A stretch of DNA of 64,000 nt, taken from Roridomyces roridus. Taxonomy: Eukaryota > Basidiomycota > Agaricomycetes > Agaricales > Mycenaceae. Each line of letters begins with the position of its first letter. Positions within the stretch are counted from its first letter, which is position 1. A model generated the notes under the pieces. It did no database searches. It saw only the letters and a program-made list of their open reading frames with translations, and was not told the DNA's origin. Shown here one piece after another: positions 10,144-19,726 of the stretch. The position numbers were made by a program, and so were the translations under genes. The DNA is taken from contig JARKIF010000070.1 of the NCBI GenBank assembly GCA_029378245.1, positions 62,001 to 126,000 on the forward strand. The letters are read 5' to 3'.

Positions 10144-12501
10144 ATGACTTTTATTGCGCAATCTATCATACAGACCTCTCCCGAGGCAGCTGTACCCGGT
10201 GCGGCCTTCGACGTGCACGTTGAGGACACCATTGGCGGGCTTCTGGTAAGTCTCGCCCGTATTCCTACTCCCCGGACCATCGCTGACGTGAATCCCTCGT
10301 GTGCATCGGCAACGATGGAGATGGTCTGGCAGGGGAGTTTGATTCGGCTCACGGTGGCGTGTGTAGACGCACCTGTGCCTGATTTCGGGGTTGGCCCCAC
10401 GCGCCTTGAGTTGAACTCGGCTGCGAGTATCCAGGACTCCCGCCCTGCGGTTGAGGTACCTGAGCCGGACACCACGCAGCCCCGCACGTCGGCGGTGAGC
10501 TTCGCTGGGGTGTACCGAGATATGGAGGGCGGGACGATGTTCCCTGACCCGACACCACGCTCTGCGCGCGTTGTTGAGATATGCAAGCACGTAGATGGAG
10601 GGCGAGAGAACTTGCGAGCAGTATGCCGTGGGTTGAGCCAGCGTGCGTGGGTGCGTCGCCATGGTGCGACCGAGAACCTCCCGACTTTGACGATGATTCG
10701 CGAAGTGGCGGGAGAGTTGGAGAATTCCCTGGCGGCCAGCGTCGACACTGGACCACGCGGAATGGAGGGCGCGTCGTTGCCTGAAAATTTTGTTGCACAT
10801 AGAATTAGTACATATTCTGCAATGCAAGATTGGAACGACCTACTTGAAGCTGAGGATCAGCTGGGCCCTCTTCCTAAATGGAAGAACGATGAATCTTTGT
10901 GTGCGTCTCGAATCAGTGGCCAGGAATCCGCACTTCCGGAGATTGTGTACGGCACCTCGCTCATGGAAGATATGAATAAATTCCTGGGTGAACATGGGAT
11001 CATCGAAGACAAACCAATACCCGTTGAAATGGCAAACACTGTCAATGGCCGTGAGTTCAACGATCCCAATAACGTTGTTGGAGCTGCGGAGACAGTCATC
11101 TTCTGCGGGGCAGCACGGGTTTATGGAACGGACGACTCACCTAGCAGCGGTTCACGGCACAGACGGAGAAGGAAATCATCTGTGAAGAAGAATCCCGAGA
11201 ATTTCAAACGGGAAAGGTCGAGCGTACCTCATGGCGGATGGTTCCGTGCAACGACGGAACCACCGAGTCCAGGAACCGCAGGAACATCCTCGAGCAGCAC
11301 GAGCAATGCTCGGAGATCTCGATCTGGAAGGTCAAATCTCAGTACGGTCATTGGTGAATTGAAAATTAAGAAACCATTCACGTACGACGGCAGAGACGAT
11401 CTTGATGTTCTGGACCAATGGACATACGAAGTTGATACCTGGCAAGAGTTACATGGGATTGACGACGAGATAATGGTTAAACTCATTGTTAATTTCATGT
11501 CCGGGAAGGCTAGTCGGTTCTTCATGAAGCACGTTGCGCTACGCCAGAGACATTGGACGCCGAAGTTGATTTACGAGGCTTTATTCAACTATTGCTTCCC
11601 GTCAGATTTCAAGTTGAAATTGAGGGAACAGCTCACCGGCGCCAAGCAGGGCAAAAACGATGTTCGAGACTTCCAGCGCGATCTTGAAACATTGGCCGCG
11701 CGCTTCCCGGATGTCACTGAGCGGCAAATCCGTCAGATCTTCTGGACCGGCATTCGCACGTACCTACGCATGCACTTGATTGGGAAGGGTTTGGACCCAG
11801 AACGAAGTTCCATCGAGAAATTAGTCAAGCATGCAGCGCGGGCAGAGGCAGCGAGACAGGCCTGGAAACGCGAGAACGCCGAGAGCATGCATCCAATGAG
11901 GTATCATCAAGCTGGTGCAGAAGAAATTGTGTCCAAATCTGAGGATATGGAGAACTCGGAGTCGTCAGAGGCAGATGAAGAGGGCACAGATTCGGAGAAC
12001 CCGTCCGAGAGCCACACTCAGGAATCTGAATTGGAGATTTCAGCGGCAAACATACAGAGAGCTGAGAGCAGTCAAACCGGCGGCTTTGGACGTGGAAACC
12101 ATCCTTTTCTGCCACGGGCCGAGTTTGAGCGTCTGAGATGTGAAGGTCGTTGCTTCAATTGCAAGACTCGTGGACATTTGAGCCGAGATTGCACAGAGAA
12201 CGGCTGGAGCACCGTACCTGAGGTTTCAAGCCAAAGAGACACAACAGAGGTGCTTGAAGCGCAGGCAGTCCGCTATGAGTATTTCGAGGACAGTCCCAGT
12301 GAGAACTCGGAGAGCGCAGATGAAAGTGGTGGAGACGATGACGTGGCAGATGACACGGGCTCCGAGCAAGACAGCCGGAGCAGTCAGTCACAGGAAGAGG
12401 AAGGCGAGGACTCCACATCGGAGGGAGACACGAGCGAGGCGGATTATCAGCACCGCTATCCTTGGACTGGATATCTCGCGTCTGACAGTGATGAAGAATG
12501 A
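10144..12501 (+). CDS. Gag-like polyprotein of LTR element
   Basis: The open frame runs without a stop from inside the 5' LTR. The first methionine outside the LTR is at 10144, giving about 785 residues. Around 11400-11870 the translation shows a retrotransposon-gag capsid region (WTYEVDTWQELHG, then LRQRHWTPKLIYEAL and ARFPDVTERQIRQIFWTGI). A CCHC zinc knuckle follows near 12154-12195 (CFNCKTRGHLSRDC), with acidic Glu/Ser-rich stretches on both sides. The N-terminal about 350 residues match nothing I recognise. It should coat the element RNA and form particles. No frameshift site or downstream pol frame follows; 140 bases of noncoding sequence lead to the 3' LTR. Confidence 0.85.
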   Translation: MTFIAQSIIQTSPEAAVPGAAFDVHVEDTIGGLLVSLARIPTPRTIADVNPSCASATMEMVWQGSLIRLTVACVDAPVPDFGVGPTRLELNSAASIQDSRPAVEVPEPDTTQPRTSAVSFAGVYRDMEGGTMFPDPTPRSARVVEICKHVDGGRENLRAVCRGLSQRAWVRRHGATENLPTLTMIREVAGELENSLAASVDTGPRGMEGASLPENFVAHRISTYSAMQDWNDLLEAEDQLGPLPKWKNDESLCASRISGQESALPEIVYGTSLMEDMNKFLGEHGIIEDKPIPVEMANTVNGREFNDPNNVVGAAETVIFCGAARVYGTDDSPSSGSRHRRRRKSSVKKNPENFKRERSSVPHGGWFRATTEPPSPGTAGTSSSSTSNARRSRSGRSNLSTVIGELKIKKPFTYDGRDDLDVLDQWTYEVDTWQELHGIDDEIMVKLIVNFMSGKASRFFMKHVALRQRHWTPKLIYEALFNYCFPSDFKLKLREQLTGAKQGKNDVRDFQRDLETLAARFPDVTERQIRQIFWTGIRTYLRMHLIGKGLDPERSSIEKLVKHAARAEAARQAWKRENAESMHPMRYHQAGAEEIVSKSEDMENSESSEADEEGTDSENPSESHTQESELEISAANIQRAESSQTGGFGRGNHPFLPRAEFERLRCEGRCFNCKTRGHLSRDCTENGWSTVPEVSSQRDTTEVLEAQAVRYEYFEDSPSENSESADESGGDDDVADDTGSEQDSRSSQSQEEEGEDSTSEGDTSEADYQHRYPWTGYLASDSDEE

Positions 12502-12631
12502 GGGAATGGATGCGGGGACCTTTGGCAGGGTGGCGCGAGATTGGGAGAATGAGATGACTCGGAGAGCAGAGCAGAGTAGAAGAGAGAAGCGGTCAGATGG
12601 GCGCAGGAGAGAAGACTCGTGGACGAGTCTT

Positions 12632-12641
12632 GGAGGGCGAA
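12632..12641 (+). other. Polypurine tract
   Basis: GGAGGGCGA-type purine run immediately upstream of the 3' LTR, the expected site for plus-strand priming. Confidence 0.5.
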
Positions 12642-12972
12642 TGTAACGGATGCGCAGCCATCAGACGCGCTGTCATCCAAATAGGGACACGGCTTTGACG
12701 GATCACTGATATGAATGTCGGCTTGCCTCGCGGCAAGCACACTGTGAAGATTTATCAAGGGTGCCACTGACCCTTGTTCTGTAGTTAGACATTACTTTGT
12801 ATTCTTATTTAGTACGAGTGGCTCAGTAGTTAGTATATAGACACGGACTTTCGTAGTAGTTGGACAGCTTTCTGGAATCCGAGACCTTATCCACTGACCT
12901 AGAGTGCGATACATCGGCTTCTTTGAAGGTTCTTGCGGGGTCAGCATCGCCCTAATCGACGCGGACCTCACA
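12642..12972 (+). repeat. 3' LTR
   Basis: 331 bp, reads identical to 9723-10053 and is followed by the GTCTG target duplication (12973-12977). Confidence 0.9.
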
Positions 12973-14177
12973 GTCTGCGCGGTACGCGAGAATTGCGCGG
13001 CGGACGTGCAAGGCCAGTTCAGCTAGAGATTTCTCGTGGAATGCCTTGACGGGGAGGGGAGGAACCTGAATGCCCGCAATGGCGTTATTGGTGTACGGAG
13101 TCTCCAGGGTAGATTGGCCGCGGAAGACTGGCGTTTCGCGTATATTCGCGGCGATGTGGAGATGGAAAGGTGAGCGGTCGCTGACACGATAACGCAGTGC
13201 CGTCTGAAGGAGAATAAGGAAAGCAGAATGAGATTGCACGCGCTCCCCTGACCTTGTACCACCACGCCGTAAGCACATCGGAGCTCCCGACCCACTCGCC
13301 CGACCCCTTCGCCCTCAACTCCGCCATGATCTTGCGTTTCTCGTCCGCCAAAAACGACTTGGGCACGCGAATAAAGACGCGGTACTCGTTTGGATCCCAC
13401 CAACGCCGCCAAACGACATACGCAACGAACATCATCAGCGACAAAATCCCAAGACCAAACCACCTGCACCGTTCGGCAACTCGAGTTGGAGCAGTGAAGC
13501 TCGCAAAGGGCTGTACGTCCCACGGCATGCCCTCGATCGCGTCAATGCTCACGCCGTTGATGAGACGCGTCCACGCATCAAGTAACGTGCCCGTCCCGAC
13601 GGCGTCGAATCCCAGATGTGAAGACGTGATGCCGATGAACGTAAGGTCATCGAACAGCGAGACGTGAACGTAGAGCATCGGTTTTTGCGATTCGATGACG
13701 GCTTCGATGGATTGTGGACACGAGCTGCTACGCAGGTATTGATACATTGCGTCCGGAACTTTCGAGAGCGACGGAAGGGACGGCGAAGGGACCTTCAAGT
13801 CCATTGGGAGTGTAGGACGCGAAGGGTCGGCACGGTAGGCTTCGGGGTGGTCTTCCACGGTGAAATTGACGCAAGGCGCGTCTGGTCCAAATTCTTTGGG
13901 AATTTGGAACTCGTACGTCTACTGAAGGTTATACTGGATCGACCAGAGATCAAAAGGAGCTGACCCCATTCCGACGAGCGATTCTGGCCCCTGCCCTCGG
14001 AAATTTTCGCTCAATCAGCGTCGTAAGAGTGGCTTCTAGTTTTCTGGCATCCAGGCGCGCGTCTATTATCAGACCAGTAGTAAGTATCGTGCCGATGGTT
14101 ACAAGGTCCACACCGGAACATGGAATTGTGTGCATTCCATCTGGGCGCGGGGTCGGCTGAGAGTGGGTCCACAGCAT

Positions 14178-15138
14178 TGTGGTTCGAGATTCAAGTTGAT
14201 TCGTTTCGTTCAAGTACGTGACCGGCGCTTGTGCGGGGTCGAGCTGCGGGTTGCTTGGAAGCGTCAAGATAGCGAAAGTGAAGGCTATCCTAGGTGCCGC
14301 GGCCACCGTTGTTCGGTAGCTGATTAGGAGCCGTTTCTCTTGCGTTGCTCGCCTTCGAGTCGCGTCCACCCCGTCCCGAAGGCTACCATGGAGCCTCAGT
14401 CTCCATTCTGGACTTGCTGACTCGAGGCCTCAAAGCAACAAGGCCTTTCCTCCGCGGTCAGCCATCCACCCGCCTGTCGAGGGTCGATTCAGACTGCTCC
14501 CCTTGGTAGTTCGAGACTGAAGTTTGTTTGTTTGCACCCCGTCCACTTGAAGTTTTCGTAGATCGCGCGTATTCGACAACCTGAATTGTGGCAACTTCTC
14601 TGCTAGATCACCAGGTGCTGGGGATGACGGGTAGGGGACTGTTACATGCTATCCTCGCGGCGTTTGGAGGTTCGATTCTCACCATTCCAAGACGAGAGTA
14701 CTGATTTCGGTAGGGCTTTTGGTGCTGAAACCTTTCCGCCCGAGTTTCACTCGAATCTATGCTGGTGAAGAGGTAAGAAGGGAAATCCGAAAATTGGATA
14801 ATTTCGGTTTAATCTTTACCGGATTTTTGAAGGTCGGTCTCTGGAGAATGGCCGCACGCTACGAAGCGGAGGAAAGGGGCGTTAGAGGCCATGGCTCAAG
14901 GTCGGCACGCGCAAAGAGATCACGGTCATTGGCTCGCTGACCCACACCGTCGGTTGTTCTTCGTATCGACCGATACAGTTAATGATGCCTTTACCTTCAC
15001 TCCTTACGTGCTTCCGCTAGTCGCCACCATGGGTCAGAGACGTACAACCATATGAGTTGGAGGGTATCAACCCTGCCATCCATCCCTTGGAGGTCAGAAA
15101 ACATGGATAAAAAAGCAGTAGTAAGTACATGTCGACTG
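14178..15138. other. Gene-poor spacer
   Basis: Only short frames without family resemblance or splice logic occur. A GGTTCGATTC string near 14671 looks like a tRNA T-loop, but no acceptor stem or D-arm can be paired around it. The part nearest 14178 must contain the promoter of acyltransferase C. Confidence 0.4.
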
Positions 15139-15828
15139 TCATTGCAAGTCCCCAACCACAGCAGTCTGCTGTAGTCCAATACAATATCGGAATTGGTCAT
15201 CGTCTGCGTCCAGAGTCGGCGCGTCCATATCATTATCTCGTGTGGCGGGCATCGCTATCGCTACAGCGATTTGTAGATGCGATATATTGCCGAATTCGGG
15301 TTTGCGTCCCTGAAGACGCTGCTGGAGTGCGAAGGCTGATCTCGTGCCAGGTGTGTGCCATTGGGTCGTTCCCAGCCGCTCGACGGATAGAGGCTGAATA
15401 ATGAATAGAACGTCGGTCAAGGGCATCCCCAAGCCAAATTCAAGTCCACGTACCAGTATATGATTCCACCTCGTCGTCAGCTCGTCGCGTTTCGCGTCCT
15501 CTGGCACCTCAATGAAGAGGTCCCACAGCTTAGGCTTTTCGGGTTGTACTGAACCCAGGTAGCCAGCGCCTGGGGGTGGTGAGCGGCGGAGGCAGTTGCA
15601 GCTGAAGAAGACGACCGCGATGAAGAGGGCGGCGCCGAGGAGGATGGGCAGCGCGAATGTGGAGAAGGCGAACGGCATCCCGGGCGGGCCTGGGAAACCC
15701 CAGCAAAAGTGGATCACAAAGCCGAAGGCGCTGCAGGTGACTCGATCACGTGTCGACGCGTTCTCGGCACACGCGGCACACGGCTCCAACAATACATTAC
15801 TCCAACCAAACTCCAACAGCCGCGTCAT
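15139..15828 (-). CDS. Small single-pass membrane protein, hypothetical
   Basis: Two exons (15828-15454 and 15393-15139) with a 60-bp intron give about 209 residues. One strong transmembrane segment lies near residues 57-78 (ALPILLGAALFIAVVFF), followed by a basic, Pro-rich stretch, KLWDLFIEV, a PLSVERL segment and a terminal hydrophobic ISHLQIAVAIAMP. This order (TM helix, P-LWD, QPLS, VAVLIAMP) recurs in unnamed basidiomycete proteins; no function is known to me. It is divergent from the gene at 15938, with a 109-base shared promoter. Confidence 0.6.
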   Translation of the reverse strand: MTRLLEFGWSNVLLEPCAACAENASTRDRVTCSAFGFVIHFCWGFPGPPGMPFAFSTFALPILLGAALFIAVVFFSCNCLRRSPPPGAGYLGSVQPEKPKLWDLFIEVPEDAKRDELTTRWNHILVRGLEFGLGMPLTDVLFIIQPLSVERLGTTQWHTPGTRSAFALQQRLQGRKPEFGNISHLQIAVAIAMPATRDNDMDAPTLDADDDQFRYCIGLQQTAVVGDLQ

Positions 15829-15937
15829 TGGAGATTGACGATGTTGAGACGTCAGCGGGAGTTGAGCGCCCTTTATATACGGGGGGGTTCGCCTTTGTAT
15901 CCCTATCTCAACTTACAACCACTCCAACCAAACTACA
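15829..15937. promoter_or_regulatory. Divergent promoter with TATA box
   Basis: The 109 bases separate two divergent start codons. TATATA at 15874-15879 lies about 60 bases before the plus-strand start at 15938 and is the likely TATA element of that gene. Confidence 0.45.
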
Positions 15938-16655
15938 ATGCCTCTTTTCGGATCCCACAAGAACGATTCCAACAAGCTCGAGAAGCGCGAGCGCGCGGCG
16001 TACAACGATGCCCAGAACGACCTTCCTCCCACTCATGGCCACGGCCACGGTCATCATACTGCCCCTGGCACGATGCAGCCCGGCATGCAGCCGGGCATGG
16101 TCGACAACACCACTGTGCGTTCATCCCCAACAACTCTGCTCAATTTCATCCTAACTTTCATTTTTCAGATGGGCGGCGGACGTAACCACCACCGTGCAGA
16201 CCCCATTCCCGCTGGCACTGATACCATGGCCGACCCTCGCTATGGCGGTGGCGCTGGTATGGCCGGTGTAGGTGCTGGTGCTGGTGCTGGCGTTGGCTCA
16301 GGTCCCGGTGGCGCAGCAATTCCTCCCGCCTCTCACATCCACGACCCTCAACAAACAAGAGGCGGTGGCGCCATGGCCGGCAAGATCGAACACGCCGTCG
16401 GTTCTCTCGTTGGCAGTAATGCGTTGAAGGCCAAAGGACTTCAGAAAGAGCAGTACGTTTCTCATGCCCGTCTTCCTTCGTCTCCATGTTGATTCTATTT
16501 CAAGGGAAGCCCAGGCCCTCAAAGTTCAAAGCAGTGAACTGGCTGAAGCCGAGCGTTTAGAACGCGAGGCGGCCCTCCGTCGCGAACGGGCTGTGGCGCA
16601 TGGTGCGCACCCCGAGAATCGCGTCGGTGGCGGGGGTGGGGCACCTTACATGTAA
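15938..16655 (+). CDS. Gly/His-rich small protein, hypothetical
   Basis: Three exons (15938-16114, 16169-16452, 16505-16655) total 612 bases, 203 residues. The N-terminus is polar with an HGHGHGHH run. The middle is Gly/Ala-rich low complexity. The C-terminal third (GKIEHAVGSLVGSNALKAKG, then a charged helix rich in Glu/Ala/Arg) resembles the amphipathic pattern of CsbD-like or LEA-like stress proteins. That comparison is by eye only. Likely soluble and intrinsically disordered. Unlinked in function to its neighbours as far as can be seen. Confidence 0.65.
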
Positions 16656-16864
16656 AACTCGAATGGACGAGTAAATCATTAAACTTGTATCATAATTTTT
16701 GTACTCCTACCAATTAATGGTCTTTGATCTCGGATTAACTGGCTCAATGCAAGAGAGTGAGCGCATCAAGAGCGAGATCACATGCTATCAGTGTCATCAT
16801 TTGCTCTTCGCATTCCGCCTCCATGACAAAGCAGGAGCCCATCTCTTAACACACCCCACCATCC

Positions 16865-17640
16865 ATGCTCACCCAGTCCGATATCGCCAAATACTTGGAC
16901 CAGTGTACTGGCCCCGACGCCGTCCTCGCCATCGACGAGATCTTGAGCGGTTACATCGTCGCGTGTGTCCGTCTCTTATTCATCCAAGACAAGCTGAGAC
17001 AAGGGCTGCAGGAAATACATACGAGGCGCCTCCTCCGAACGCGTCCTGCTGAAATTGAGGGGGTTGGTGTTTTATTTGAGGGTTACGTGCGTCCATTCCC
17101 TGCATCCCATCTCATTCTTGTCCTTGAACTCGGAGCAGCGGGCGCAGCCATATCCTCGAAATCGGAGCAGACCCATTCAAGGCGCTGATGGAAGAAGTGT
17201 CGCTCGGCGGAGAGCGAGTGGGCATCTTACCCGGTGCGTCTTTACCTGCCCATTCTTCATCTAGGTAACTCACGAAGGACATACAGCTCTGACCTCCCCA
17301 GGCAAAGCCGTGTGGAACCACCTTCGGCGTAACGCACGCGGCGAACGCGGCCCGAGCCATCCACTGCTCGTCACCGACCCAACTTACGGCGGCCCCGGCC
17401 CTGCACGTGTATTCCTCTCCCTCCCACAGAGTCGGCCATTGCACGAGAACGAGACGAGAACGCCGTGGTTACAGCGCTAGTACGTACACATACTCCGTCC
17501 ATTTTCTGACTGCATCTCTGACGTCGATTGGCGGAGCAGCTTTGCGACCCGACTACGGGCGGGGGATTACGCTGGTGAGTCCGAACCCCCGGACTACGGC
17601 AGCCAGAGGACGATGACACTGCCGCGGTATGTTACAAATG
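16865..17640 (+). CDS. Unrecognised multi-exon gene
   Basis: Several short coding-like segments with GT-AG borders occur: MLTQSDIAKYLDQCTGPDAV at the start; a segment reading GASSERVLLKLRGLVFYLR; then IGADPFKALMEEVSLGGERV; then KAVWNHLRRNARGERGPSHP; then SAIARERDENAVVTAL. The joins are uncertain and I do not recognise the family. It could be one small gene of four to six exons or a decaying one. Coordinates cover the range in which coding character is seen. Confidence 0.3.
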
Positions 17641-17902
17641 AAGAGGCTGCGGCGAGCGTCTTGGTTGGATAGGCTAGTTTGCGGCAGGCCGGCCCTTTCG
17701 GAAGTCCACCGGAAGTCCACTATCGAGTGTATTATTTTACAACCCGCTTGCAACCCGCGAGCACGTACAAGACCCGGCCCTGGCTAGATGGCAAAACGTC
17801 CAACCGATGTCACAAAAAACTATTGAATACAATCTAACGCCGGCGCTAATGTTTTGCGAGTACCTGTATTACGGCTTCCGCCCGCCCGCCCTCTCAACCA
17901 CC

Positions 17903-19454
17903 ATGTCCCACTCTCAGTCGACCCCTCCCCCGAGCGGAATGCGCACAATTCCATGTGGTGGTGTGGATCTTGGGGCCGTCGACATGATACTCACCACTGG
18001 GCTCATCATTGACTCGCGACTGGACGCTGGACAACTGGAAAACAGGCTTGTGACTCTGATTGAACAAAAGTTCCCCAGAGCGGGAGCGAGAATTGCTCTT
18101 CGAAATGGGGTCAGTGTGTTGCCTCATCTCTCTCTCTCTCTCTGCGCCTCAACTTGTGACAGGCGTACGAGTTCCAAATTCCCGAAAAATTCGGACCCGA
18201 CGTACCATGCGTCAACTTTACCGTTGAAGACCACCCCGAAGCATACCGTGCCGACCCTTCGCGTCCTACACTCCCAATGGACTTGAAGGTCCCTTCGCCG
18301 TCCCTTCCGTCGCTCTCGAAAGTTCCGGACGCAATGAATCAATACCTGCGTAGCAGCTCGTGTCCACAATCCATCGACGCTGTCATCGAATCCAAACTAC
18401 CGATGCTCTACGTTCACGTCTCTTTGTTCGATGACCTTACGTTCATCGGAGTGACGGCTTCACATATTGGATTCGACGCCGTCGGGACGGGCACGTTACT
18501 TGATGCGTGGACGCGTCTCATCAACGGCACGAGCATTGACGCGATCGAGGGCATGCCGTGGGACGTACAGCCCTTTGCGAGCTTCGCTGGCCCCACAAAA
18601 ATCACGAAGCGGCGCGGGTGGTTCGACCTTGGGATTTTATCGCAGATGATGTTCATTGCGTATTTCGTGTGGCGGCTTTTCTGGGATTCAAACGAATATG
18701 GCGTCTTTGTGCGGGTGCCAAAGGTGTTTTTGGAGGAGGAGAAGCGCAAGGTCATGGAGGAATTGAAGGAGAAGGGGTCGGGCGAGTGGGTTGGGAGCTC
18801 TGATGTGCTTACGGCATGGTGGTACAAGGTGCGTGGCCTGTGCGTCGTGCAACTCGCGTGCCATTGAATGAAATGAAATGAATTCAGACGGCGCTGGGTC
18901 ATCGTGTCAAGGACCGCACGTCTTTTCACCTTCACCTTCCCGTGAATTTGCGCGACAAGGCGATCTTTGTGGGCCAGTCTGCCCTCAAGATTCCGTACAT
19001 CAACAACGCCGTTGCGTCTATTCCGATTCCTGCCCTACCCGTCAAGGCATTCCACGATGAATCTCTGACCGACCTCGCCATCCACATCCGCCACGCGATT
19101 CTCGCATACAACGCAGACCTCAAGGGGTTACAGGAAGACCTGCACTGGCGCTGTGCTCACCCCCTCCAAGTCCTCTTCCCCTGCCCTCCCGGAGGCGAAT
19201 ATTCCTTCCAAACCAATTGGCGGACCGCAGGATTCGGAGCCCTCGATTTTTCTGGGGCCCAGGTTCGGTGGGATACGAATCAAAAGGCGCGTGTTGTGTT
19301 TGTGTGTCCCGTGGTGACTTCGGGCAAGAACCAACCTATGCGGGGGAGTGGGAGTATCCTGATGGAGGATGAGCAGGCGATTTGGTTGGCTCAGGTGAAA
19401 GGAGCGAAGGATTGGGAGGAGATACGACGGAGCGGGAGTATTGAGTTCGTTTGA
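17903..19454 (+). CDS. BAHD/HXXXD-type acyltransferase D
   Basis: Three exons, 17903-18109, 18163-18828 and 18888-19454, keep frame and give about 479 residues. The exon 2 length (666 bases) is identical to copies B and C. HXXXD occurs in TASHIGFDAVG, followed by the hydrophobic GILSQMMFIAYFVWRLFW and WVGSSDVLTAWWYK. The C-terminal half carries FPCPPGGEYSFQTNWR and a terminal IRRSGSIEFV. No lesion seen, so D and B are the two intact members here. It is on the opposite strand to B and C. Intron 1 contains a short TC-repeat (about 18127-18142). Confidence 0.78.
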
Positions 19455-19726
19455 ACGCAAGGTGTCTTTTATTTATTTCGGGCGTCGCGGCTCGACGCCG
19501 CCGCGAGCTTAGGCGGCGTATGTAGCCTGTTAACGCGCGGCGGGCTGCCCGTCCAACCCTGACTCGGAACTCAATAGAATTGTAAGTATTGTCCGAACCC
19601 AAAGGCCTACGAAATATAAAGCTGAAGGAAAGAAGGAAGATTACATGGCACGGTCTCACTTAGGAACGCGGGGAAAACAAAAACAAAGGTGCATTTGATT
19701 AACCAGCTTGAACATATCCAGAAGCA
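19455..19726. other. Spacer, GC-rich
   Basis: Contains a GC-rich stretch with many CGCCG/GGCGG words (about 19485-19550) between convergent acyltransferase D and BTB gene 3. No gene seen. Confidence 0.4.

Larger units (their letters stand above)
9723..12972 (+). mobile_element. Non-autonomous gag-only LTR retrotransposon
   Basis: A complete element of 3,250 bp has 331-bp LTRs that I read as identical, starting TGTAACGG and ending CCTCACA. A 5-bp target duplication, GTCTG, lies at 9718-9722 and 12973-12977. Between the LTRs there is one gag-like gene and nothing resembling protease, reverse transcriptase, RNase H or integrase, and there is no room for them. A purine-rich tract precedes the 3' LTR. 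This is the layout described for TR-GAG elements, which need a partner element's enzymes to move. Identical LTRs and an otherwise intact host gene point to recent insertion. Confidence 0.9.
9388..14177 (-). pseudogene. BAHD/HXXXD acyltransferase C, split by LTR element
   Basis: Exon 1 is 14177-13965 and exon 2 is 13918-13253. Exon 3 begins at 13203, is interrupted at 12973, and resumes at 9722 to the stop at 9388. The exon lengths equal those of copy B. The two parts of exon 3 total 561 bases when the 5-bp target duplication is counted once, so the frame was intact before insertion. HXXXD appears as TSSHLGFDAVG. No other lesion was found, so inactivation seems due only to the 3.25-kb element and should be recent. 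Confidence 0.85.

Noticed and set aside
10072..10827. Minus-strand 251-residue frame inside the LTR element
   Set aside because: Antisense shadow of the gag gene.
14621..14705. tRNA-like GGTTCGATTC string
   Set aside because: No acceptor stem, D-arm or anticodon arm can be paired around it.
18125..18142. TC dinucleotide run
   Set aside because: A short microsatellite inside an intron; not functional evidence by itself.
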